Shown piece by piece: positions 1-7,607 of a DNA stretch of 12,990 nt; within the stretch, counting starts at the first letter, position 1; every line of letters starts with the position of its first letter. The translations under genes were made by a program, and so were the position numbers. The stretch covers positions 1 through 12,990 of the forward strand of contig NYZG01000272.1 in assembly GCA_002687025.1 (NCBI GenBank). Direction: 5' to 3'. The DNA is from Candidatus Poribacteria bacterium (GTDB lineage: Bacteria; Poribacteria; WGA-4E; GCA-2687025). The notes under the pieces are model-generated. The model worked only from the letters and a program-made list of their open reading frames with translations, was not told the origin of the DNA and did not search any database.

Positions 1-87
1 GTCACGTACGTCGACGGCGTCAGACAACGCAACGAAAACGACTGGGAAGCCGCCGCCGGATGAACTTACACACCTATTGACGCGACC

Positions 88-603
88 TCACAGGAAGACT
101 CCCCCGTCTCTGAGCGCGCGGCGCACGTTCTGGAAGCACAGGTCGAGGTCCCCAATCCAGGACGTGACCCACCCGGAATAGACGATATCGAACTCACCGG
201 CGAGGAGTTCGGGCGGGAGACGCAGGATGTCGGACAGGATCAGAGAGCAGGCGCTCGTGAGCCTCCCGGCTTGCGTCAACATGTCGATGTTCCTGCGGCC
301 TGCCTCCAGCTGGGTCGGCGAGTTGTCCACTCCGGTCACGTCGGCGCCCATCAGAGCCCACTCCAGCATCTCTGCGGCATCTCCGCAGCCCAGGTCCAAC
401 ATTCTCTTGCCCGCGACGTCGCCTGCCAGGGTCAGCATCGGCGGGTCGAGCCGCCGCCTTCCGGCGATGATGTCGGCCGCCGAGTCGTTGCGGATGTTCA
501 CCAGGCCCGCGTCTCGCTGCCGGCGGAACGAGTTCCAGGCGGATCGGTTGTGTTCCGCCGCTTCGTCGGTAGTGATCTGGTGGTCGCGGTCGCTCGGACA
601 CAT
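88..603 (-). CDS. Class I SAM-dependent methyltransferase, C-terminally short (possibly broken)
   Basis: 171 residues. The SAM-binding motif I is LDLGCGDAAE at residues 69-78, and the acidic end of strand 2 is D93 in VTGVDNSP. FDIVYSGW (138-145) fits motif post-II/strand 4 and the GGVFL end fits strand 5. The fold normally continues with two more strands, and relatives of this type usually run to about 250 residues, so this copy is short by the last part of the Rossmann domain. None of the three frames in bases 1-87 offers a recognisable continuation. It is therefore either a truncated gene or a divergent short form. The ATG at 603 is preceded by GAGGAG about 9 nt upstream, so translation start looks intact. 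The substrate is unknown: nothing beyond the SAM site is recognisable. It lies 249 nt downstream of the radical SAM gene on the same strand and may be co-transcribed. Confidence 0.75.
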   Translation of the reverse strand: MCPSDRDHQITTDEAAEHNRSAWNSFRRQRDAGLVNIRNDSAADIIAGRRRLDPPMLTLAGDVAGKRMLDLGCGDAAEMLEWALMGADVTGVDNSPTQLEAGRRNIDMLTQAGRLTSACSLILSDILRLPPELLAGEFDIVYSGWVTSWIGDLDLCFQNVRRALRDGGVFL

Positions 604-699
604 CTATCTCGTCTCCTCGCTAGGCACGGCGCCCTCGTCCGTACCACGGCTGACGGATGCACCTGCCCTGGCCCGGCGGCCTGTCCACGGACGTCCTGG

Positions 700-719
700 C
701 GGCCGGGTCAGTCCGGCCG
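700..719. terminator. GC-rich hairpin between radical SAM and methyltransferase genes
   Basis: The arms CGGCCGG and CCGGCCG form a perfect 7-bp stem around the 6-nt loop GTCAGT. It lies in the 249-nt gap downstream of the radical SAM stop and upstream of the methyltransferase. No T-run follows on the minus strand, so it is a weak candidate for intrinsic termination. It could instead be an attenuating or RNA-stabilising stem. Confidence 0.25.
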
Positions 720-852
720 TGCGAGGGGTGCTGAGGGGCGCCGCTGTCGGAAGAGGGCCGAGCGATCCGAGGCGTGTTCGTCGGACAGCCGGGCGCGAGC
801 TCTGGGACCTGACCACGCGCGTGCCACTCCGCGATGGCGAGAGGGCGTTATG

Positions 853-2232
853 TCAGGAGGCCGCGACCCAAGACTCGAGAGCCAGGTCGTGTTCGGGATC
901 GGAGACATGGTTCCACGGCGTCGGGATGTCCAGCCACAGCTCGTCGTAGGCGCCGTAGCCGTGACGCCGCATCAGGGCGACGTATTCGCGCGTGAAGCGA
1001 CGGCAAGCGACGCATTGATTCAGCGGCTGGACATCGGCCTGAATGTCGCGCATCTCCGCGCCCAACTCCGGCGAGACTACTTGCGCGATCTCCCAGGCGC
1101 GCTCCGGGACGCCAAGATGCTGTGCGATCGCGAGGGGGTCGGTGGCGTACGCGAGGAGCATGTGCGGCACGGACATCTCGCGCGCGTCGCCGAGAGGCAA
1201 CTCCGTGAACCAGCAGCACGGGTAGACGGGCCCGCCGTTGATGGCCACCTGGTCGTCCGCCCCGCCGCCCAGGAAGCCACGCGCGCCCGCATGGCGGGGA
1301 CAGTAGGGAACGCCGTTGTCCGATTCGTCCACGAGACCGGCGCGGAGGGCGCGGGCGTTCGGAACGAGGCCGTCGATGATGAAGCCGCCAAAGCGATTGT
1401 CGATGTCGGCCCCGAAGAAGTGCGCCGTGAGGACGGTCGGATCGTCCGGCAGCCACGCGGCGTCATCGCCGGTAACGAAAACCACGCGGCTCCGTCTCAG
1501 ATTCTCCTGCACGCGGGCGTAGTGCCGCTTGCGCTCCTCGAACCGGTCCTGTGGGGTGGCGCCTTTGGCGTGGTACATGTCCATGCTGGCGACGACAATG
1601 CGCCGCAGACCCGCGTCCCGAAGGAGTGAGAGCGTCTCGTCACATTGCCGCGGGTCTCTGAGGAAGTCGCCGTTGGTCTGCAGGGAGAGTAACAGGTCGC
1701 GGCCGTATCGATCCGCGCAGAGCCGTAGCGTATGGAGCGTGAGAGGCATGACGTCTGGATGCAGGGCCTCGCCGCCGCTGATCTCGATCTCGCGCAGGAG
1801 GTACGGCAGGTTCGCGACGACGCGTTCGGTTTCCTCGATCGTCATCGAGACGCCGTTGGGGCCTGAGCCGTTTAGGCAGTGCGCGCAGGTCTTGTGGACT
1901 ACCCGTCCGTCCGCATCCGCCGTCGCCATACCGTTGTTGCACTTCGTCGTGATGACCAGATAGACGGAGTCCTTGCGGCGCAGATCGTCGGGCAGGCCGC
2001 AGGCCAGGAGATCACTCCGGGTCGCGGAGTGTTGCCACTCGAGGAAGAGGCGCCTGTACGCGTTCCCTTCGAGGCCCGCTCGGGTCTCCGCGGCGTGTAT
2101 GTGCGATGCCAGCGCGTCTCCGTCCACGCGCGCGAATGCCCGTGTCCTGAGCATCCGGGCCCAGGCGACCATGGCGCGCGATGCGCTGTCGGAGGCGGTG
2201 TCTTGCGGTATCGGTTGGCTCCCTGCGGGCAT
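853..2232 (-). CDS. Radical SAM protein with C-X17-C-X2-C cluster motif and SPASM-like C-terminus
   Basis: 459 residues from the ATG at 2232, chosen because AGAGGAG (2241-2247) lies 8 nt upstream. An in-frame GTG at 2256 would add 8 residues but has no such site. Residue numbers are from the ATG. TTKC (C98) matches the usual start of the radical SAM cluster loop, but the next cysteines are C116 and C119, giving C-X17-C-X2-C instead of C-X3-C-X2-C. The SGGE motif (152-155), which contacts SAM, follows at the normal distance. Later cysteines C311, C339/C340 (VYPCCWF) and C407-X2-C410, with an LGDARE stretch between them, look like a SPASM or Twitch auxiliary cluster domain. By family it would cleave SAM reductively to make a 5'-deoxyadenosyl radical. 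The substrate is unknown. No RiPP precursor or transporter is visible nearby, so peptide maturation is only one possibility. There is no signal peptide or membrane segment. Confidence 0.85.
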   Translation of the reverse strand: MPAGSQPIPQDTASDSASRAMVAWARMLRTRAFARVDGDALASHIHAAETRAGLEGNAYRRLFLEWQHSATRSDLLACGLPDDLRRKDSVYLVITTKCNNGMATADADGRVVHKTCAHCLNGSGPNGVSMTIEETERVVANLPYLLREIEISGGEALHPDVMPLTLHTLRLCADRYGRDLLLSLQTNGDFLRDPRQCDETLSLLRDAGLRRIVVASMDMYHAKGATPQDRFEERKRHYARVQENLRRSRVVFVTGDDAAWLPDDPTVLTAHFFGADIDNRFGGFIIDGLVPNARALRAGLVDESDNGVPYCPRHAGARGFLGGGADDQVAINGGPVYPCCWFTELPLGDAREMSVPHMLLAYATDPLAIAQHLGVPERAWEIAQVVSPELGAEMRDIQADVQPLNQCVACRRFTREYVALMRRHGYGAYDELWLDIPTPWNHVSDPEHDLALESWVAAS

Positions 2233-2715
2233 TGTACCGACTCCTCTGCACGCCACGCAAAGGGACGGTCTCGCGCATTCCCGGTCCGTCGTCTACGTGA
2301 CTCCCACGGTTGTCTCGCGCTCGGGCGCCGGTCGGGTCGCCGACTACTACGCGCGGGTGGCCCATTGGTGCGATGCCGCCTGGACACGGATCGAAAGCGG
2401 CGACGCAGCAGGTGATGGACATCTGGAGTATCCGTGTAGGTCTAGGTGTTTCGGGCAGTTGCATGTCCTCCGCACGGGGTTGGGGATGGCTCAGGGATCT
2501 CGACCCGGCGTCAACGCGAGGCCCCGCCGCGCTGCGCAGGCGAGCGTCGGCGAGCGCGCCAACAGACGGGCAGCCGCAGTCGCCTGCGCGCGGCCTCAGC
2601 GGCAGCGCGACAGCTCGTTACGTGACAGCGACGCGCATGACTCGCCCTGGGCGAGTTATAATCCATATAACAGAGACGTGGCACTACTAACGAAGTACTC
2701 TGGAGCCTCCAGCAC
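2233..2715. other. Divergent intergenic region (483 nt)
   Basis: This stretch separates the minus-strand radical SAM gene from the plus-strand kinase gene. It holds the radical SAM ribosome binding site at one end and the palindrome/TATAAT element at the other. The open frames inside it are short, arginine/serine-rich translations with no recognisable domain, so I call none of them. I found no convincing -35/-10 pair for the radical SAM gene. The AT-rich patch at 2656-2670 can be read as -10-like on both strands, but it lies more than 400 nt from that gene. Confidence 0.6.
2640..2670 (+). promoter_or_regulatory. Palindrome plus TATAAT: likely kinase promoter/operator
   Basis: ACTCGCCC-T-GGGCGAGT at 2640-2656 is a perfect 17-bp palindrome with 8-bp arms. 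TATAAT follows at 2657-2662, inside a second inverted repeat, TTATA-atcca-TATAA (2656-2670). This is the most AT-rich patch in its GC-rich surroundings and lies about 50 nt upstream of the kinase ATG. No good -35 is present at 16-18 nt, which fits a promoter that depends on an activator or is controlled at the palindrome. The operator role is inference. As RNA, the palindrome could also fold as a 6-bp stem with a CCTGG loop. Confidence 0.5.
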
Positions 2716-5700
2716 ATGGCCATGGACTGCGCGAGCTGCGGCGCCCGTAATCCGACGTCTGCCCACATGTGTGCTGACTGTGGCGCCCCCTTGGCATTCG
2801 AGACGCTCTCGCCTGAGAACATCGCCATACGTGAGCAGGCCCAACAGAGGGTGAGCGAAAGCGAGGACACCAGTCACGCCCTGTTGCAGGCCATCCCGGA
2901 CCTGATCTTCCGATTTGACGCCGATGGCACGTTCCTCGATTGCGTTCCCACGCCCGGCATCCCGCTCCTCGCGCACCCGGACGAGTTCCTGGGGCGGCGC
3001 GTAGACGAAGTGCTGGCAGAGGACCACGCGGCCAGGGCGTTGGAGCACATCCGCCAGGCCCTCGCCTTGGGGACCACGTGCGCCCACGAATACGCCCTGT
3101 GGCTCGACGACACCCGTCGTCACTTCGAGGCGCGCTATTCGCCGATCAGCGACACCGAGGTGATCGCGCTCGTCCGTGAGACGACGGATCAGAACTGGCA
3201 GACAGTGGAGCGTGACGCGCTGAATGCCATCTCCTCTCTGTTCTTGGACTCCCAGGACATCGCGCCCGTTTGCGAGCGCGTGCCGGGCATCCTGTCGGAC
3301 AAGTTCGGGTATCCCATCGCGGCGGTGGAACTGTACGACAGGGAGACCGATCATATGGTGTTCGTCGGCTCTGTTGGGCTGCCAACACCGGAGGACGAGC
3401 CGATCCGCATCCCGTGCGATCAGACGATTTCCGGCACGGTAGTCAAGAGCTCCGAGCCCGTCGTCTCTGCCGACATCGAGCAGAGACCGGACTACGCGAT
3501 CCCGGCCCTCCGGGCGCTCGGGGTGAGAGGCTTCGTCTGCGTCCCGATGCGCAACGGCGGGCGCGTTATCGGCACGGTAGTGTTGGCGCACACCCGCATA
3601 TGCCGTGTGCCGCCGTCGCTTCCGGACACTCTGCAGCTGGTGGCGGACTTCCTCGCCAGGGTGATAGACCACGCCTGGGCTCAGGTGGGGGTGCAGCAAC
3701 GTCAGACGCGGCTTCGGCTACTGAACGACATTGCTATCGGGATCACCTCCAGAATGAGCATCGAGGAGATCGTCGAGTCGGCGATCAGGCAGATACACGA
3801 GGGCTTTCCGACGCTCCGAGTCGCGTATTCGACAGTAGACCCGCAGGGACGGCTATCTGTCCTGACCTCGTCGCAACCTGAGGACATGCCAACGATCGCC
3901 GGTATGTCCGCCGACCTCACGACTGCGCCCGAGTATCTCGACGGCCTGCGGCGTGAGAAGCCGATCATCGTCGAGGATGTCTCGACCGACGCCAGGATGG
4001 AGCCGCTCCGGGATGCCATGACCGCAGGAGCAACGGCGGCGCTCGTCGATGTCCCTGTACATCACTCGGACGAGGTCATCGGCGTTCTCTGTTTCGACTC
4101 CCCGCGCCCGAAGCAATGGTCGGAACACGAGATCACGACCCTGTCGGAGGCCGCAGCGTACCTCGCGATCGCGATCAGCGGCGCCCGCTCGGAGCGGGAG
4201 CTGTCTGAGCACAGAAATCGGCTGGGGACCTTCGACGAAGTCAGCAAGGTAATCCTGTCGACCTTGGACATCGACGCGATCCTTGACATCCTGGGACGCG
4301 AAATCGTAGAGGCGGGGGACTTCCGCAGCCTCATGATCGCTACCGTGGACCACCAGACCGACGCCGTTACCGTGGTCCGCAGTCTCGCCCGCGGCCCGGA
4401 CGGCTGTGTCGACAAGGGCGCCCAGACCGTCCTCGGCACGCGCTACGATCTCGCGGACCCGAACATCACGGCGGTGGTCGCGCGCACCGGTGAAATGGCA
4501 GTGCTGACCGGATGGGACGACCGCTTCGACGTCGGGCTCACGGACCAGGACAGCTACCCGCCACAGAAGGTAGCCTACTTCATCCCGGTTAAGAGGAGGG
4601 ATCGCGTGCTCGCCGTCCTGGCGACCGCGAGCGACGAACACGAGAAGCAGTCCGTGCTGAACCGCATCGAGGCGATGTCGTCGCTAGTCGCCCAGACGGC
4701 CGTGGCGCTGGATCACGCGCGCCTCTTCCACCGAACGCGCACGGCCCGCGAGGAGCTGCACGCCGTCGTGTCCTGCGCCCGCTGTCTCCTCTGGCACGCC
4801 ACGGTAGAGCGACGCGAGCCGGACTTCCCCCCGGGTCGATACCTTCACTGGGATCTGCAATCGTTCAACGAGGACGCGGCTCAGCAGTTCCTCCCGCTCG
4901 ACGTGGAGCCTGGCAGCTCCTACCTACAGGCATGGTACGAGGCGAAGCTGCCCGAGGACGATGGGCCGATGTACGAGACGGCCAGGAACGCCCTAATGGG
5001 CGGGGAATCCAGATACCGTCAGGAGTTCCGATGCCGCGATCGACACGGCGCCCTGCGGTGGCTGGAGGAGGACGTCTTCGTCGAGAAGCTCGCGACGGAT
5101 CGCTGGCGCCTTGTGGGCGTGTGCACGGACATCACCGACCGGAAGGCCTCGGAGCAGGAGCTACGGAGAGCGAACGAGCGGCTGGAGGAGGCGGTCGACA
5201 AGCTCCGCCAGACACAGGAGCAAGCGCTACAGAACGAGCGGCTACGCGCCCTGGGACACATGGCGAGTGGCATCGCGCATGAGTTCAACAACGCGCTGAC
5301 GCCTGTGCTGGGATTCAGCGAGCTCCTCCTGACTCAGCCGGATGATCTGGCGGATACGGCCGTCGCGCGCGAATACCTCGAGATGATCCACACCACCGCC
5401 GAGGATGCGCGACACATCGTCCGACGGCTCCGCGACTTCTACCGGGCTCGTGGAGACGACGAGGCGCATTCTCACCTCGACCTCCACCAGATCATCGCCG
5501 AGGCGATATCACTAACTCAGCCCAAATGGAAGGACGAGGCGCAGGCCCTCGGCGCGGCCATCGAGATACACACCGACCTCGGCGACACACCACACGTGCT
5601 GGGCGAGGCGTCGGAGTTACGAGAGATGCTCACCAACCTCATTCTCAACGCATGCGACGCGATGCCGACGGGCGGGGCCATCACGATACACACATACGTC

Positions 5701-6381
5701 GACGCCGAGAAGGAGACCGACACGGAGGAGGTCCCGGTGGTCTGTCTCTCCATTCAGGACACTGGCGTCGGCATGTCCGAGGAAGTGCGGAGACGATGCC
5801 TCGAGCCGTTCTTCACGACGAAAAGCGCGCACGGCACCGGCCTGGGACTCGCGATGGTGTACGGCATCCTCCGGCGGCACGACGCCACGATCCACATCGA
5901 GAGCGCCGAGGGCGAAGGCGCCACCGTGACACTGCGGTTCCCGACCTCACGCGAGGAATTGACGCGGCCGGACGAGCAGGGCCCTGGCGTGCATGTCGGG
6001 CGGCTCCGTGTCCTCGTGGTGGACGACGAACCCGTTGTGCGTAGGCTGATCGACGCGTATCTGCGTAGCGACGGACATGACGTCGTATCCGTCAGCTCCG
6101 GCAAGGATGCGATCGAAGTGTGCGGACGACAGCCCATCGATCTCGTGATGACCGATCGGGCCATGCCGGAAATGAGTGGCGATCGCTTGGCCGACATCGT
6201 CAGACGCCGCTTCCCGGGGATGCCGATAATCATGGTCACGGGGTTCGGCGCCCTCATGCACCACCGGCCTGAGAACGTGGATGCCATCGTAGCGAAGCCG
6301 GTCACTCGCGCGGAGTTGCAGGCGGCCATCGCAGAAGTCACCGTCGCGCGCCGGGACGAACCGGGGCCGGTCGATGGATGA
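2716..6381 (+). CDS. Soluble hybrid histidine kinase: zinc ribbon-PAS-GAF3-PAS-HisKA-HATPase-REC
   Basis: 1221 residues with no membrane segment, so a cytosolic sensor. It starts at ATG 2716 with GGAG 10 nt upstream; a second ATG is two codons later. Domains in order are: zinc ribbon C5-X2-C8-X10-C19-X2-C22; PAS about 54-160; three GAF-like domains about 170-318, 332-490 and 502-670; PAS/PAC about 677-810, ending VCTDITDRK; a coiled coil 811-845; HisKA with the phospho-acceptor H855 in HEFNN; HATPase with N-box N974/N978, G1 DTGVGM (1015-1020), F-box PFFTTK (1031-1036) and G2 GTGLGLA (1040-1046); and a receiver domain with D1103/D1104, phospho-acceptor D1147, T1175 and K1194. All residues needed for autophosphorylation and receiver function are present. 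The stacked GAF domains suggest small-molecule or redox input, but the ligand cannot be read from the sequence. Its stop overlaps the start of the next response regulator, its most likely partner. Confidence 0.95.
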   Translation: MAMDCASCGARNPTSAHMCADCGAPLAFETLSPENIAIREQAQQRVSESEDTSHALLQAIPDLIFRFDADGTFLDCVPTPGIPLLAHPDEFLGRRVDEVLAEDHAARALEHIRQALALGTTCAHEYALWLDDTRRHFEARYSPISDTEVIALVRETTDQNWQTVERDALNAISSLFLDSQDIAPVCERVPGILSDKFGYPIAAVELYDRETDHMVFVGSVGLPTPEDEPIRIPCDQTISGTVVKSSEPVVSADIEQRPDYAIPALRALGVRGFVCVPMRNGGRVIGTVVLAHTRICRVPPSLPDTLQLVADFLARVIDHAWAQVGVQQRQTRLRLLNDIAIGITSRMSIEEIVESAIRQIHEGFPTLRVAYSTVDPQGRLSVLTSSQPEDMPTIAGMSADLTTAPEYLDGLRREKPIIVEDVSTDARMEPLRDAMTAGATAALVDVPVHHSDEVIGVLCFDSPRPKQWSEHEITTLSEAAAYLAIAISGARSERELSEHRNRLGTFDEVSKVILSTLDIDAILDILGREIVEAGDFRSLMIATVDHQTDAVTVVRSLARGPDGCVDKGAQTVLGTRYDLADPNITAVVARTGEMAVLTGWDDRFDVGLTDQDSYPPQKVAYFIPVKRRDRVLAVLATASDEHEKQSVLNRIEAMSSLVAQTAVALDHARLFHRTRTAREELHAVVSCARCLLWHATVERREPDFPPGRYLHWDLQSFNEDAAQQFLPLDVEPGSSYLQAWYEAKLPEDDGPMYETARNALMGGESRYRQEFRCRDRHGALRWLEEDVFVEKLATDRWRLVGVCTDITDRKASEQELRRANERLEEAVDKLRQTQEQALQNERLRALGHMASGIAHEFNNALTPVLGFSELLLTQPDDLADTAVAREYLEMIHTTAEDARHIVRRLRDFYRARGDDEAHSHLDLHQIIAEAISLTQPKWKDEAQALGAAIEIHTDLGDTPHVLGEASELREMLTNLILNACDAMPTGGAITIHTYVDAEKETDTEEVPVVCLSIQDTGVGMSEEVRRRCLEPFFTTKSAHGTGLGLAMVYGILRRHDATIHIESAEGEGATVTLRFPTSREELTRPDEQGPGVHVGRLRVLVVDDEPVVRRLIDAYLRSDGHDVVSVSSGKDAIEVCGRQPIDLVMTDRAMPEMSGDRLADIVRRRFPGMPIIMVTGFGALMHHRPENVDAIVAKPVTRAELQAAIAEVTVARRDEPGPVDG

Positions 6382-7324
6382 CAAGCATACGATCCTCGTT
6401 GTGGACGACGATCTGCCCATCCGTACGCTCCTCGCTCGTTTCCTTGGGAGAACCTACGCCATCCATCAGGCCGCCGACGGCGAGGAGGCGTGGGCGATCA
6501 TCCAATCCGAACCCACCAGGCCCGACCTGGTCATCACCGACATCAGGATGCCGAGAACCGACGGCGTAACGCTTCTCGCGCGCGTACGAGAGGAGTATCC
6601 ACACATCGGCGTCGTCATGATGAGCGGCACCGATGCTGTCACCGTCGCGGTCCGATCGATGCGCCTCGGGGCGGTGGACTACGTCGTGAAGCCGTTCCAG
6701 TCGCTCGACGAGTTAGCCATCATCGTCGAGCGCTATTTCGAGCGGCAGAGCGTGGAGCACACCCTGGCCGAATACGTCCGACTGCACCGCGAGATGACGA
6801 CGCATCTCAAAGTGCGCACGTTTCTGTGCGTCGATGTCGTGGGATCGACGCGGATGAAGGCGGGTCAGGACCCGTTCTTGGTGCAGTTCTCCTTCGCGGA
6901 GTACCACCGGTTCGTGCAGGCCACGGTGGAGTCCCATCATGGCGTCGTCCACAGCACCGCCGGAGACGGCGTAATGTGCCTCTTCCGGTCTGCGCAGGAT
7001 GCCGTCGACGCGGGCGTCGCGCTCTACGGCGACTTGCCCGAGTTCAATCAGGAGGCGAATCGCCTGTCAACGCCGTTCATGCTCCGCGGCGGCGCCCACA
7101 CCGGCGCCGTGGTCATCGACGAAGCGGGTCGCGTGAGCGATATGTTCTCCTCGGCGCTGGACATCACGGGACATCTCCAGAAGGAGGCCGAGCCCGACCG
7201 CTTCGAGATCAGCCGCGAGACATGGGACACGATCTCGAACGGCGGCGACTTCGAGCCTACCGGGAAGGAAGTTGACGGCCTTGCGGCGTACGGGCATGTC
7301 CCGCCGTCTGCAACCGGTAGATGA
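6374..7324 (+). CDS. Response regulator with class III cyclase-like output domain, probably catalytically impaired
   Basis: 316 residues; its ATG overlaps the end of the kinase gene by 8 nt, so the two are translationally coupled. The receiver domain (about 5-122) has D11/D12, phospho-acceptor D56 (ITDIRMP), S84 and K106, all intact. A short linker leads to a class III nucleotidyl cyclase homology domain (about 147-310). Aligned by motif with mycobacterial Rv1625c, both metal aspartates are kept (D154 in VDVVGST, D198 in AGDG), as is the purine-contacting aspartate (D256). However, the purine-contacting lysine is S194, and the transition-state asparagine and arginine are D263 and H267. By established cyclase chemistry this predicts little or no cAMP synthesis. 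The domain may bind nucleotide as a sensor or act through protein contacts. Phosphotransfer from the upstream kinase is inferred from the overlap. Confidence 0.92.
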   Translation: MDDKHTILVVDDDLPIRTLLARFLGRTYAIHQAADGEEAWAIIQSEPTRPDLVITDIRMPRTDGVTLLARVREEYPHIGVVMMSGTDAVTVAVRSMRLGAVDYVVKPFQSLDELAIIVERYFERQSVEHTLAEYVRLHREMTTHLKVRTFLCVDVVGSTRMKAGQDPFLVQFSFAEYHRFVQATVESHHGVVHSTAGDGVMCLFRSAQDAVDAGVALYGDLPEFNQEANRLSTPFMLRGGAHTGAVVIDEAGRVSDMFSSALDITGHLQKEAEPDRFEISRETWDTISNGGDFEPTGKEVDGLAAYGHVPPSATGR

Positions 7325-7607
7325 GCCGCCCGGCATGATGAGGTCACATGGGGCGCCGCAGCCGTCTCCCATGCCTCCCCGCGGGCCGGCGCTCACCGGA
7401 CGTGACCTCCAGGTCCGCCGCAGGACGCGGAGGGAATCCAACGGCGCGGGCCGGCGCCGACCCGTCCGCAATGCTCAGGCCCCGTCTGCGTGTGGTAATC
7501 ACACCATCATCTCCGTGGCGACTGGCGCGTGGTTCCGGCAGTTTCCTTCGGCAAACAGCCACGACGCCTCTAGCCGACTTCGTCGTCATCGGTCTAACCA
7601 GGTGAGA
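7325..7607. repeat. Intergenic region with short direct and inverted repeats
   Basis: This 283-nt gap lies between the response regulator and the sigma/propeller gene. CGCGGGCCGGCGC occurs twice (7380-7392 and 7445-7457), 65 nt apart. GAGGTCAC (7340-7347) is matched by its complement GTGACCTC (7402-7409). These could be protein sites or RNA stems, but arms this short and GC-rich can arise by chance. An open frame from 7272 runs through the gap into the sigma gene; its translation here has no domain character and I treat it as non-coding. No clear -35/-10 pair is visible. Confidence 0.3.

Noticed and set aside
271..1629. Long plus-strand open frame (452 codons) opposite the radical SAM and methyltransferase genes
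   Set aside because: It has no domain, no ribosome binding site and an arginine/alanine-rich translation. It is a GC-driven antisense frame to two recognisable genes.
1876..1941. The radical SAM insertion as a sequencing frameshift
   Set aside because: The frame is continuous and recognisable motifs flank it on both sides in the same frame, so no indel pair is needed to explain it.
2310..2690. Plus-strand open frame in the divergent intergenic region
   Set aside because: It is serine/arginine-rich with no domain and no ribosome binding site, and it runs across the palindrome and TATAAT element.
2656..3699. Minus-strand open frame of 347 codons inside the kinase
   Set aside because: It is antisense to clear zinc ribbon, PAS and GAF coding sequence and its translation resembles no family.
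7272..7607. N-terminal extension of the sigma/propeller frame, overlapping the response regulator
   Set aside because: The translation is low-complexity and arginine/proline-rich, while sigma region 2 begins just after the internal ATGs at 7608/7617.
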